Assembly: GCA_011317545.1 (NCBI GenBank)
Contig: WUJK01000004.1
Location: 310,001 to 374,000 of the forward strand
Reading direction: 5' to 3'
Length of the DNA stretch: 64,000 bases
DNA from: Coniella vitis
Lineage: Eukaryota; Ascomycota; Sordariomycetes; Diaporthales; Schizoparmaceae
Shown here one piece after another: positions 9,101-19,934 of this stretch. The notes beneath the pieces are model-generated. The model made no database searches. It worked only from the letters and a program-made list of their open reading frames with translations, and was not told the DNA's origin. The stretch's first letter is position 1. Every line of letters starts with the position of its first letter. Both the position numbers and the translations under genes were made by a program.

Positions 9101-11850
9101 ATCCCTTCTTTTGTTAGGTATTAACTATCGCTAGATCCTTCTCTATAAGCTATCGAGGTTTATCGTATCCTAAGGTAGCTATCGTCTTAGCTCTTCTCGA
9201 TTTAGAGGTATATATAAATTCGTTTAAGCCCCTATTATCTAAGTATCGCTTAGTAACTAAATCCGATCCTACGCCTTTAATTATAACCGCTTCTTAGGTA
9301 TCCGCTTTATCCTATAAAATATAGCTATTAGTCTAATCGATTCGAGGATTTTCCTTTCTTAACTATAATATGCCTAAAATCAGCTCGTATTATACGGTGT
9401 CCGTAATGTCGAAGTTTATTAGTATTGTGCGTTCGTGGATCGTAATTAGTAATTAATTAGATTCTATATCGATAATACCTTAACTATAAGCGACTTCTAT
9501 ACCTTCTACGGTACTAAGTTTATAGGGTTCTATCTTCTTCTTCTAAGGTATCCGTTCTCTGTTGATAATGCTTAGGGATATAAAGTTTCCTTATGCTCTG
9601 CTGTCTAGGAGTGCTATATAGTATTTGTCGTTAATTCGTACCGCGATTTTCAAATATTCGTACGTCGAGCTGTCTATCGCGTAGAGGGACTTTGCCGTAA
9701 GTCCTGATCGCTTATTATCCCTTATAGGCGATCCTTGCCTTTTAGGTTCTACTATTCTTATTATACTCTAAGAGCTATTATCTATATTAAGCTCTTAGCT
9801 TATTATATTCCGTATCGTATATATACTACGGCCTATCGCTATAAGCGCGCTTAATTTTCTTCTTCGGTATACGGAGTCTATGCTCCGGGCTAACTATCTT
9901 TAAGGTCGTAGTAGGTATATGCTTTATCCGCTAGGTATTCTACGTAGTCGGCGCGCTTATAGAAGCTATAGTACGTAGGTTCTGCGTATATAGGCTTTGC
10001 GAGCTTTTCCCTTTGTTTCTGTTCGCGTATTCTGTGCTAGTCGAGCGCTTTTTCTTACGCGTAAGGTGCGTACTAGGGTATCGTGCATTGGTACTATTTT
10101 ACTTGTCGCGTGGTATATTCGTAGGGGGTGTTATATATAAGGCTAATGCTAGCGTAGTTTCCCCTTATTCTAAGTACTTTATAATAGTCGCTGTTATCGT
10201 TATCGTAGGCGATAATGCTATGCCCTGTCTCGCGCGTAGGGAACTATTTGTTGGTTACTTTATGTTTAAAGTATTATCTATAATTATATATAATGCAGGT
10301 AAACTATACGATCTGGTGGTGTTTTTCGTAGAGGTGATTAATTCGCGCGTCTTCCTATATAAGGGGGGTTTTGTCTTAATAAGATATTGTTCGGAATAGT
10401 TCTCTAAATATAATGCTATAGATAAGGTAGTATACGTCTCCTTTATCGGTATCTTCGTCTATAGAGCTTTCTAGTTCTAAGCTTATTTCTTCGTTAATAG
10501 TTTAGGTATTAGTACTCTAACCGATACTAAGCGTTTCCTATTATTCCGTAATTTCCGTGATATTGCTTTGTAAAGGGTCTGTTAGGAGAGGCGCCCTCTA
10601 GGTAACTGTAATTTATCGTTCCTTGCGAGGTTTCTAAGGGAACTATCCTAAGCCTTGCTTTGCCGAGAGGTACGTTATATAATTATCCTTATAATAGAAG
10701 GTCTAGTTAAGGAGTCTATAATCGGAGTCGTCCGACGTTTACTTTAGAAGCTGGTTTTAGCTAGGAGTAGAGTCCGTAGTCTTGCGTATTATAATATTAG
10801 CTTATCGTCCTTCGGGGACTTTCTTAAATTCCCTGGGTTTCTTAGGTTATCGGCACTCTCGTGCGAAGTAGCCTGTCTTACTATAGTTAAAGCATTCCTT
10901 GCTTATAGGTTTGCGTTAAGCTATATCGAGCTCTATAGGGCCTAAGTATATAGTGCTGCTAACTGCTATGCCTTATTGCTAGAAGCTACGGTTAGTTATC
11001 TATTAAATCCGCCGTCCTATATTAGCGTAATTCCTCTATATAGTATAGCTTCCTCCTTTTTTGCTTTTCTCTATATATTTTTCGTAGAGACGGTTATCGA
11101 TACGGATAGCGTTATTACTAAATATCGTAAGGTCTTCGGGCTAGTCCTGCTTAGAGATTTCGTCCTTAACCTTATCCTTAAGTCCTCTATAGTAGTATTC
11201 TATAAGGTTCTTATCTTCCTAAGGGAGGCGTATTAAGAGTTATTTAAAGCGAACTATATAGGCTAAAGTAGACTTATTCTATTTAAGTTCTATAAGTTGC
11301 TATGCTATAGTCCGTTCTTCGTTAGGATCGCTAAATATTTCCTTAAGGATACGTTCGAATCCTACGAATAAATCGAATATATTCTTAGTAGTTGTCTTGC
11401 GTTGATCGAGGTTGCCTAGGTGTTTAATATAGTTACGAAGTAAGGGTTCGTACTAGATGAGTGCGTCCTTTTCGAGTCGTATACCGGCTAGGATAACTTT
11501 ATCGGGTTCGGTGGTGAATTATACTGCGTTATATAGGAAGTACGCCTTATAATAGGTAAGAAACCCTTAAAGTATCTTCTAGTTACCGTTGTATATAGTA
11601 GGTTTATCTATCTTATAGCCGTTACCGGTATTCTGGATAATAGGCGCTAGGGGTATAGCGGCTGTAGCTTGGTATTATTCGATTTGCTAAGCTTGCCGAT
11701 GGATAGTGCGATTCTGCTGCTCCTAAGCCTATCGGAGTATAGCGAGTTGCTAAGTAAGTTCGATTAATTAGCGTATTATATCTTCCTAAGTTATAACCTA
11801 GCGACGTCCTTCGCCTAAGGTAGACGGGGTAGGAGTTTAAGGAGCTATTG
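6140..11850 (-). pseudogene. Chromovirus copy 2 gag-pol (RIP-degraded)
   Basis: Read on the minus strand this is the homologue of the copy 1 polyprotein: gag from about 11800, zinc knuckle 10905-10850, protease near 9640 (DSR in place of the DSG active site, followed by GNFIS), reverse transcriptase about 8930-8100, integrase about 7500-6500 and chromodomain about 6330-6170. In-frame stops occur throughout. The plus-strand open frames at 10013-10399 and 10976-11236 are antisense shadows of the less mutated gag part. Domain borders were set by comparison with copy 1 and are approximate. Confidence 0.75.
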
Positions 11851-11909
11851 CTATACTTAATATTGCCTAAGAGGTATATATAGACCGTCCTAAATAAGAG
11901 TTATGAAAA

Positions 11910-12394
11910 TATAATAATCCTTACCTAAATCCCGGATTCTAGAAGTACCTATGAGTTGTATATTAGTAGGTGGGGAAGTATTACCTTTAAGTCTTCGTAT
12001 GTTATCGAGCAATATTAAGTATTATAAGTAATTAAGAGGGATTACCCTATTATATAAAATAATACTTAGATTTATAACTAAAGACTATAAGGAAAACTAT
12101 CTAATAGCTAGGAAATCTATCGTCCTTATATCCTTCCGTTGTTCTATATTAAATACCCTATTTAACCCTGGATTATCTAGATTATCTTACGATCTTAATA
12201 ATCCGGCTCTGCTAGATTATCTAATAATCTTAATAATCTATTCCTGATTAGTTTATATAACCCTAACCCTAACTATATTATCCTGTATAACTTGGTTATA
12301 TAAGAGATCCCTATCGGTCCGTTAAGGTTCCGATTTGCTGGCATATAGTTGCGCTAGCCTATTCCTATAACCTGTATAACCGTGGGTTATAACA
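11910..12394 (-). repeat. Chromovirus copy 2, 5' LTR
   Basis: 485 bp with the telomere-type string at 12258-12272. It ends (on +) CCGTGGGTTATAACA, next to the AATAA duplication. It retains more TpG/CpA than the other LTR of this copy. The sequence following it on the minus strand (CATAACTCT in the position of TATAACCCT of copy 1) is the primer-site candidate. Confidence 0.87.
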
Positions 12395-12399
12395 AATAA

Positions 12400-15300
12400 G
12401 CTATAGTATATATATAATACGGAATATAATAAGCTAAGAACTTAGTATAGATAGTAGCCCTTAGAGTATAGTAAGAATAATAGAACCTAAAAGGTAAGGA
12501 TCGCCTATAAGGGATAATAAGCGATTAGGACTTACGGTAAAGTCCCTCTATATAATAGATAGCTTAACGTACGAATATTTGAAAATCGCAGTATAAATCA
12601 ACGATAAATACTATATAGTACTCCTAGATAGCGGAGTATAAGGAAACTTTATATCCCTAAGCGTTATTAATAGAGAACGGATACCTTAGAAGAAGAAGAT
12701 AGAACCCTATAAACTTAGTACTATAGAAGGTATAGAAGTTGCTTACGGCTAAGGTATTATCGATATAGAATCTAATTAATTACTAGTTACGATCTACGGA
12801 CGTACGATACTAATAAACTTCGATATTACGGATACCGTATAATATAAGCTAATCTTAGGTATACTATAGTTAAGAAAGGAAAATCCTCGAATCGATTAGA
12901 CTAATAGCTATATTTTATAGGATAAAGCGGATACCTAAGAAGCGGTTATAATTAAAGGTATAAGATCGGATTTAGTTACTAAGCGATACCTAGATAATAG
13001 GGGCTTAAACGAATTTATATATACCTCTAAATCGAAAAGAGCTAAGATAATAGCTACCCTAGGATATAATAAACCTTAATAGCTTATAGAGAAGGATCTA
13101 GTAATAGTTAATACCCGAAGAAATAAGGGATACGGTAGATTAGGATATAATATAATAGGATTCTATAGATAGCAGGATATATTATCGCGATAAGTTTAAG
13201 AAGGAACTAAATACGTATAATAATATCTCCTTATAATAGTAAGTATATAAGACGAAGATACGTTTAGAGACCTCTTTAGTATACTAGAAGAATATCGGAA
13301 GTTTATAAAACTATTTTAAGGAAAATTCGATAATAGCCTACTAAAGTATAGCCTATATAACTATAAGATCCTACTTAAAGAAGGAGAATAACTAAGGTTC
13401 TTTCCTATCTACGGATTAGATAAGGATAAACTTAAAGTACTTAGAGAATATATCGACGAAAATCTTAAGAAAGGCTATATTAAACCCTCTTATTTACTAG
13501 TAGGATACTTAATCCTATTTATACTAAAGAAAAACGGTAAACTATAATTATATGTTAATTATTAGCAATTTAACGATATTATAATTAAGAATCGATACCC
13601 CTTACCTCTCTTTAAAGAATTTAGAGATAGACTTAGAGGAGCCTAATAGTTTATAGCCCTCGACCTTAAGGAAGGATATATATATATTTATATTAAACCC
13701 GGAGAAGAATAGAAAATAGCATTTAGAATACGCTACGGATATTTCGAATATCTTATTATACTATTCGGATTTACTAATACCCCTATATTATTCCAGGAAA
13801 TAATAAACTTTATCTTACGTAAATACCTCGATTATTTTATAATCGCTTACCTAAACGATATCCTTATTTACTTAAAGATATTCGAAGAATACTAGAAGTA
13901 CGTTATAATAATCCTATAAATCCTCTAAGATAATAAGATTTTAGTAGAACCTACTAAATATAACTAGAATACTTAAGAAGTTAACTACCTCGGATATACT
14001 ATTATACTAGGGTATATACGAATATAGAAAAACAAAGTATAGGCAGTTAGGGATTAGCCTATACCTTAGAACGTTAAGGATATTAGAGCTTTCTTAGGCT
14101 ATACTAACTTCTACCGATAATTTATTAAGAACTATAATAGTATTATAATACTACTTACGGAATTTACGAAAAAGGATATTACCTTTAACTAGAGCGAACG
14201 GGTATAGAAAGCCTTTAGTATAATTAAGGACGCCGTTATATTAGAACTAATCCTAGTCGAAGCAGACTAAGATAAAGTTTTCGAGATTAAGATAAATATA
14301 TTAGATTATATACTCGGTAGATAACTCGGATAACGAGATAACAAAGGACGATTACGGATAGTTAGTAACTTTAGTAAGAAGCTAAACGGACCGGAACTTA
14401 ACTATAGAACGCCCGATTAAGAACTTATAGTAATAGTAGAAGCCTTTAGGGAATAGCGATACTACCTTATCGGCGTAAAATAATAAATTCTTATATATAC
14501 GGATTATAAGAATCTTTAGGTATTTACCTTAATAAAGTAGCTTAATAAACGATAAGTTAGATAATACGAATTTCTATTAGAATTCGACTTTAAGATTATC
14601 TACCGTAAAGGTAAAGAAAACGAACGAGTAGACGCTTTTAGCAGACGGTTAGACTATAAGGATAATAATAGCAAAGACTAGGATATTATAATAATCTTTA
14701 GGGAAGATTCGGAAGGTAACCTTACTATACTATCTATTACTAAGGAACTTAACGTAACCCTATATATCGAAGGAGAAATACCTAACCTCGATAGTATAAT
14801 AATATTAGAATAAAACGATTATATTAGAAGCATCTATAGCGTACTAGTATATAGATACTAAGGAATTAGAGTAACTTATAAAAGGATCTAACGTTATTAG
14901 AACCCACCGAACCTTAAGAAACGAGTTACGAATATCGTTAACAACTACGATATATATAAACGGAATAAGATAGAATAATATAAACCTTACGGACTACTAT
15001 AACCTCTACTAATACCTACGATTATTTAGTTATCTATTAGTCTAGACTTTATTACTAAGCTACCCCTTTTACGAGAACCCTTAACTTAGGTATAGTACGA
15101 TAATATCTTAGTAGTAGTTTATAGACTAAGCAAATACGTATACTTCCTACTATATAAAGAAAGTAGTACCGTAGAAGAACTCGTATATATATTCCTCCGT
15201 ATTATTATCGCTAACTACGGAATACCTTAGGAAATTATATTAGATAGAGATAGAAAATTTATATTAAAATTCTAGATCTTACTTACTAAATACCTCGGAA

Positions 15301-16095
15301 CGATATAACGTATATCTATAGTATTTTATCCTTAGATAGACGGATAAATAGAACGTACTAACTAGATTATAGAATAATATCTATAATACTACGTTAACTA
15401 CGAATAAGATAATTAGGTCGAACTTTTACTAACCGCGCAGTTCGCCTATAATAGCGTAGATATAATAAGTATAGGAAAATTACTATTCTTCCTACTCTAC
15501 GGATATAACCCTACGGTATACTACGAAATACTACTAGGTGGAAACGCAGAAATAGCAGATTAATACGCTAGAAGAATTAAGCAATCGTACGAAGATACTC
15601 GACGTATACTTTAAGACGTTAAAGAATAAATAACGAAATACGCTAATTAGAAAAGGATTAAGGGATTAATCCTATAGAAGGGAGATAAAGTCTACCTTAA
15701 CCGTAAAAATATTAAAACTACTAAACCTAGCGATAAACTCGATTATAAAAAACTCGGACCCTATAAAATTATATAATAGATTTTACTAGTTAACTACGAA
15801 CTCGAAATCCTATATATATATTTATACCTAGTTTTCTATATTTTACTTCTGGAACTAGCACTAGCAAACGCAGAACTCTCGTACGACATAGACATTATCG
15901 AACCAGAACAAGCATAATACGAAGTTGAATAAATCCTCGACTTACGTAAACGCGGACGCGGAAAATAATACCTTATTAAATAGAAAGGATACGATAACTT
16001 AGAAAACACTTAGGAACCCTTAAAGAATATCTACGAAGATCTAATTAAAGAATACGAAAATTAGCGAATAACTTAGTAATAGATAGAATTAGAAA
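12400..16095 (+). pseudogene. Chromovirus copy 1 pol: PR-RT-RH-IN-chromodomain
   Basis: Domains are readable in order. Protease: LLDSGV, stop, GNFISLSVINRERI near 12620-12660. Reverse transcriptase: about 13400-14000, with YIDENLKKGYIKPS and the active site AYLNDILIY at 13846-13870, where the first catalytic Asp codon of YLDD is changed to Asn by G to A. RNase H follows at about 14250-14480. Integrase: LDFITKLP near 15040, LDRDRKF near 15240 and P-stop-IDG-stop-IERTN near 15340. Chromodomain: YEVE-stop-ILDLRKRGRGK-stop-YLIK-stop-KGY-stretch at 15917-16069. Stops stand at Trp and Gln positions. The element cannot encode active enzymes. Confidence 0.85.
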
Positions 16096-16100
16096 ACTTA

Positions 16101-16598
16101 CTAACGATTAGATAAACCCCCTCTATTAGAAGCGCTAATTAGATCTAATAACCTACTAAAGTCTACGGTAGACTAATCTATAGTATTAAACTCCTATATT
16201 AGCGAATTAGGAAACGCTTTAGGCAAAGGACCCGCCGGCACCGAAACTGCCGCCTCCTTTTTAGCCTCCTTACGCTCTATACGATCCAACTCCTCTACAG
16301 AATCCAGGCCCCGGCGAATAGCCCGTACTATCTTCTCTCTCTATATCTTTTTCTGCTTACGAAGGCGATCTATACGTACGTCTAAAGCACGACGAGCCTC
16401 GTCCAGTTCCTCCATCTTATCTTTAATCTTCTAATAGTACCGAGAAATAGTACGAATATTAGACGGAGAAGGACCTAGTATATCGCAGCGAGATTTATTT
16501 AAACGAATATACTTAGTATAGCGGTCGGAATATATCGCGGAAATCTAATAAGAAGAAAGCCCCCGTTCCTTATAGTTAGAGTAGGTCGGTATCTCTAT
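16101..16598 (-). pseudogene. Antisense Cys-rich ORF in chromovirus copy 1
   Basis: This is the counterpart of the copy 2 frame at 5634-6131 and has exactly the same 498-nt length. Its start codon is ATA (16598-16596) where copy 2 keeps ATG, a RIP-type change, and internal stops match or exceed those of copy 2. The better preserved middle part (about 16210-16430) encodes the charged coiled-coil segment with RKEAKKEAAVSVPAGP. Two copies with identical borders on the strand opposite to pol argue that it is a real element-encoded gene. Confidence 0.55.
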
Positions 16599-16791
16599 AT
16601 AATACTCTAGAATAGATTAAAGAAGAAGGTTACGCTTAACGGTTTTAGGAGTAACCGACGAAGAAATCTTTCGAGAATAACTTTTATTAATTCTCGACGA
16701 TATAACGAATTAGGAAGGTATAATCCGAAGTAAGAATATTAGGCAGGACTATTTATAGAAATACTATAGGTCTTTAGGGATAAAAACCGAT

Positions 16792-16804
16792 AGAAGGGAG
16801 ATAA
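16792..16804 (+). promoter_or_regulatory. Chromovirus polypurine tract
   Basis: AGAAGGGAGATAA directly before the 3' LTR. It is identical to the TRIM tract except for the last base, and to the tract of copy 2 (complement of 5428-5440). Confidence 0.7.
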
Positions 16805-17290
16805 TATTATAACCTACGGTTATATAGGTTATAGGAATAGGCTAGTATAACTATATACTAGTAAATCGGAACCTTAATAGACCGATAAGGATCTCTTATA
16901 TAACTAAGTTATATAGAATAATATAATTAGGGTTAGGGTTATACGAACTAATTAGGAATAGATTATTAAGATTATTAGATAATCTAGCAGAGCCGGATTA
17001 TTAAGATTGCGAGATAATCCAGATAATTTAGGGTTAAATAGGGTATTTAACGTAGAATAATAGAAGGATATAAGGATAGGAGTTTATAGCTTGCTATTAG
17101 ATAGTTTCCTTATAGTCTTTAGTTATAAATCTAAGTATTATTTTATATAATAGGGTAATCCCTCTTAATCACTTGTAATACTTGATATTGCTCGATAACG
17201 TACGAAGACTTAAAGGTAATACTTCCCCGCCTGCTAATATACAACTTATAGGTACTTCCAGAATCCGGGATTCAGGCAAGGATCATTACA
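16805..17290 (+). repeat. Chromovirus copy 1, 3' LTR
   Basis: 486 bp. It ends GATCATTACA at 17290, then the TTGCA duplication. The telomere-type string is at 16927-16941. The last 130 bases keep more C and G than the 5' LTR (for example GATCATTACA versus GATTATTATA), showing uneven RIP. Confidence 0.88.
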
Positions 17291-17476
17291 TTGCAGGTTC
17301 GATCCCTAACTTAGTTAATTGGTTTTCGGGCTTCCGGGAAGCTCGGAAGTTAATTAGGTGCTTATAGACCGCGACTATAACGCTAACTAAGCCTTATCAC
17401 CTTAGTACGTTATATAGGCCTAGGGGTTAACCGTATACTTCTAAGTTCGGGACGAACTTACTTAGAAGGGAGATAG

Positions 17477-17606
17477 TATTATAACCTAGTCCCTCGTAGC
17501 ACTATATATACGGTTGGAAGGAATAATCAGATGGAGATTCTGATTATTGGTTAATCTTTTGCAGGTCTATATGGTGTAGCGGTACCTTCCAACGCTTATT
17601 ATTACA
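17477..17606 (+). repeat. TRIM LTR copy 3
   Basis: 130 bp and the best preserved copy in its central and 3' parts: it keeps TGGTGTAGCGG (17572-17582), which is ATAGTATAGCGG-like in copies 1 and 2. It ends TTATTATTACA directly before the CTTTG duplication (17607-17611). Its two internal regions were separated from it by the chromovirus. Confidence 0.8.
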
Positions 17607-17611
17607 CTTTG

Positions 17612-19169
17612 GTCTCTGGAACACTGTCTGTCTTGAGCAGATCAAACCAGCCATGGTGTGTGCATTGTTGAGTGAGGAACAACGCCGACGATCCACGCGA
17701 CGAGTTTAGTACTCCGATTCATTGCGTGGCGTGAATCATCGACAACCAGGCTCGACTCCCCCCGAGAGCTCTCATCATGATGACCTTGAGACTGGCCTTT
17801 AAAAGGTCCTCCAAAGCACGCCGTCCCGCGTATCCGGTGGAATCGCGCGCTCACTCGCTACTACGAGCTTCTTCATCAATATGAAACAAATAAAAGATGC
17901 AATAGCAAGCATTTCACAAACTATACTTCTCATTGGCGACAAACTTGGCAATCGCTGCACTGTCGACAAATCCTGGTAGCAAACTGCCTTTTTCTTTTCG
18001 GCCTTGGCTGAGGACGGACTATTGGATCGTGTATAATGCTATGTATAGCCTGAGATGCTCGTCTATTGATTATAGAACGCGAATCAGCACAGCGGTTTAC
18101 GTATGATAGATAGGTTCGAGCTTTGTCGTCGCCCTTTAGACCGTAACTCTGTCTACTTGGAGAGCTTCTAACTGATGGAAGGTGGCTTCAAGCTTCTATC
18201 ATGACCTTCATGGACGATTTGATAGTATAACCAAGGAATTGATAGACACGGCCAATGGTAATAAGCAATTTATGCCATATATTCCTCAACAAGCATCATG
18301 TAGGTCTTGCTACGTCCCACGCCAGAAGCATTCGGTGCATCCTTGACCGCAACAAGTCACTCAGTTTTGGGGCAATGAAAACAACTCTGAGAGTCAAACG
18401 AGACTGAATCGAATGTCTGTCATCTTGGCACCCTTAGAGTATAGAATGAATGGACCAATCACTGTGCCTGAAAATGGGTTGCAGACAGACCCTTTCGGTT
18501 TGGTTGTCGCCAGCATTCCATTGGAAAAAGGCCACCCCACCGCACCACCATCGACCATGTTGCATTTTCTCACCCATAACGATTGAGATAAGTAGAAGTT
18601 ATCAGGATATAACGAAATGCCAACATAATCGTTATTGTCATTACCAGACAAGCAAAGAAGATACATATTCAATATACCCGACGACCCCCAATAAAAGCGG
18701 CTGCAACCATCGACCTGGATACTCTGATCGACTGCCACCATTGCATCATCACAACAAAGCAAATGAAAAAGTGGGCGGTACATGAAAGCTCAGCGAGATC
18801 ATCGAGACGCTTCATAACAATATGGATGTATGATGTATATATGAGCATTTGCACGTATGTACATAGTACGGCTAAGCTGGAGGCGCTGCGCACCGGCCAG
18901 GACTCTTGGCTGCAGCCCATTATGATGTCGACGGTGCAGTCACTTTGACATCATCAACGGATGAGTTGTTGAGGGGTGAGAAACCGCTATGGTATATAGG
19001 AATTGCAAAGCAATGACTGGTAGAATGAGGTCTCACTGGGGGGAATCATTTCCAGACAAGAATATAATCTCTGGTTTTATTCAAATCGAAGCCTTCCCTT
19101 TGAACATTTGAACACCACCAACCACTTACGCAATATCATTGCATTATCTTTACATCAATAACCAACACA
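17612..19169. other. Intergenic with one weak minus-strand ORF
   Basis: RIP-like composition stops at the transposon edge. The only frame with protein-like texture is 18394-18783 on the minus strand (129 codons, with GCSRFYWGSSGILNMYLLC and GAVGWPFSNGMLATTKPKG). It overlaps a plus-strand frame, shows no recognisable domain and may be a fragment or chance. Nothing else is supported. Confidence 0.4.
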
Positions 19170-19934
19170 ATGTCTGCCACTCAAAACATCGATTCCCTGG
19201 CCAACCAGGGCGAATTCCACAGCAGAGTTCCAGGCTCTGAGCCCCTTACACACAAGGGCGTACGTTGATGACCACTTGAACAGGCCCCCTTCCAAAAAAG
19301 AAAAAAGAAAAAGAAAAAGAAGAAGAAAAGAAAAGATCTCCAAGATTTCAATCCACACCCAGCTAGCTAACACACACGCCTTTACCACATCAAACAGCAC
19401 AAGCCAGGAGTCAAGGTGGGCAACGACGCAGCCCCCGAGTTCTCAGCCGAGAAGTTTCCGCCGGGCACCGCGCCCAAAGAGCACACCTTCCAGCCCGACG
19501 CACGCTACGAGGTGCCGGGGCAAGCGCTGAACCCGGACATGGACGAGAGCACGCGCACCAGCGCCCAGGACACCATCCTGGGCTCGACGTCCCAGAGCGT
19601 GCACAATGCGACCCAGTATGGCAAGCCCCTCCACGGGCAGACGAGCTCGGAGTTGCACGGCTCCCGCAAGAAGGACCGCACTGGCGTGGAGGGACGTGTG
19701 CTACCTGATCCGACTGGCGCCAAGTCCAGTGTGGTGACGGGCCCTGGCAGTGTGGAGCGCAAGGTCCGCGAGGTGGGCGCGGACTTGGAGGGTCGCGCCG
19801 CCGAGTTGAAGGGACAGAGAGGGAAGAGTGGTGCGCAGGAGGGTGGGCTGAACTGGACAGGAGCCGAGGAGCTGCCGCCCACGTCTCCGGAGCAGTTGGC
19901 TGATTCGCGAAGGCCACCTGGCGGCGCCTGGTAG
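19170..19934 (+). CDS. Small conserved hydrophilic fungal protein
   Basis: Two exons, 19170-19259 and 19398-19934, with a 138-nt phase-0 intron (GTACGT...CAG), encode 208 aa. The splice joins LTHKG to HKPGVKVGND, restoring a continuous Gly/Pro-rich motif. The protein is strongly hydrophilic, with no signal peptide or membrane segment and many Ser, Thr, Gly, Glu and Lys residues (for example GSVERKVREVGADLEGRAAE near the C-terminus). Proteins with the HKPGVxVGNDAAPEF segment are, as far as I recall, widespread in filamentous ascomycetes but uncharacterised; the composition recalls stress-related disordered proteins, which is only an impression. ATG 19170 is the first in frame. Confidence 0.8.

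Larger units (their letters stand above)
4943..12394 (-). mobile_element. Ty3/gypsy chromovirus, copy 2 (nested, inverted)
   Basis: 7,452 bp on the minus strand, flanked by a perfect AATAA duplication (4938-4942 and 12395-12399). LTRs are 4943-5427 and 11910-12394 (485 bp). The internal sequence matches copy 1 across gag, pol and the 3' region, so it is the same family inserted in reverse into the gag-protease junction of copy 1. The polypurine tract is 5440-5428 on the minus strand. It is RIP-damaged throughout but somewhat less so than copy 1: the minus-strand zinc knuckle (about 10850-10905) keeps two of three Cys. Being inside copy 1, it inserted later. Confidence 0.9.
2275..17290 (+). 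mobile_element. Ty3/gypsy chromovirus, copy 1 (interrupted, RIP-inactivated)
   Basis: This is a full-length element on the plus strand, bounded by LTRs 2275-2760 and 16805-17290 (486 bp each) and a perfect TTGCA duplication (2270-2274 and 17291-17295). Removing the nested second element (4943-12394 and one AATAA) leaves about 7.56 kb in the order LTR, gag with a zinc knuckle, protease, reverse transcriptase, RNase H, integrase, chromodomain, antisense ORF, polypurine tract (16792-16804), LTR. This order and the terminal chromodomain define chromoviruses. All frames are riddled with TAG/TAA at former Trp/Gln codons. It sits inside the second internal region of the TRIM, immediately 5' of its B-box-like string. 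Confidence 0.9.
1762..17606 (+). mobile_element. TRIM-like miniature LTR element, tandem, interrupted
   Basis: Three 130-bp repeats (1762-1891, 2109-2238, 17477-17606) begin TGTTATGACC (TATTATAACC after RIP) and end TTATTATTACA, i.e. 5'-TG...CA-3'. They flank two 217-bp internal regions, 1892-2108 and 2239-2274 plus 17296-17476. The second internal region is split by a chromovirus. The whole is bounded by a perfect 5-bp duplication CTTTG (1757-1761 and 17607-17611). A polypurine tract AGAAGGGAGATAG (2096-2108) touches LTR2, and a primer-site candidate follows LTR1. There is no coding capacity, as expected for TRIMs (terminal-repeat retrotransposons in miniature). The LTR-internal-LTR-internal-LTR form is what recombination between LTRs can produce. 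A Pol III SINE-like origin is the alternative, because A-box-like (17572-17582) and B-box-like (1928-1938) strings exist. Confidence 0.75.
1682..17654 (-). pseudogene. Possible small host ORF split by the transposon nest
   Basis: If the 15.85-kb insertion and one copy of its CTTTG duplication are removed, a minus-strand reading frame runs from ATG at 17654-17652 to 17607 (16 codons, MAGLICSRQTVFQRPK). It continues without a shift from 1756 to a stop at 1684-1682 (LLVPRPYVPLEKYKKGEL, then VFCCFE). A possible GT intron begins after the GEL codons (GTATTT), so the true gene could go on. The frame crosses the exact insertion point, which supports but does not prove coding. It is only 40 codons long and no family is recognised. 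Confidence 0.25.

Noticed and set aside
10013..10399. 128-codon plus-strand ORF
   Set aside because: It is antisense to the less mutated gag part of chromovirus copy 2; its low-complexity Val/Ile/Phe content is a by-product of RIP and has no equivalent in copy 1.
10976..11236. 86-codon plus-strand ORF
   Set aside because: Shadow of minus-strand gag in chromovirus copy 2.
17182..17367. Plus-strand ORF across the LTR end
   Set aside because: It spans the 3' LTR, the duplication and TRIM sequence; no coding meaning.
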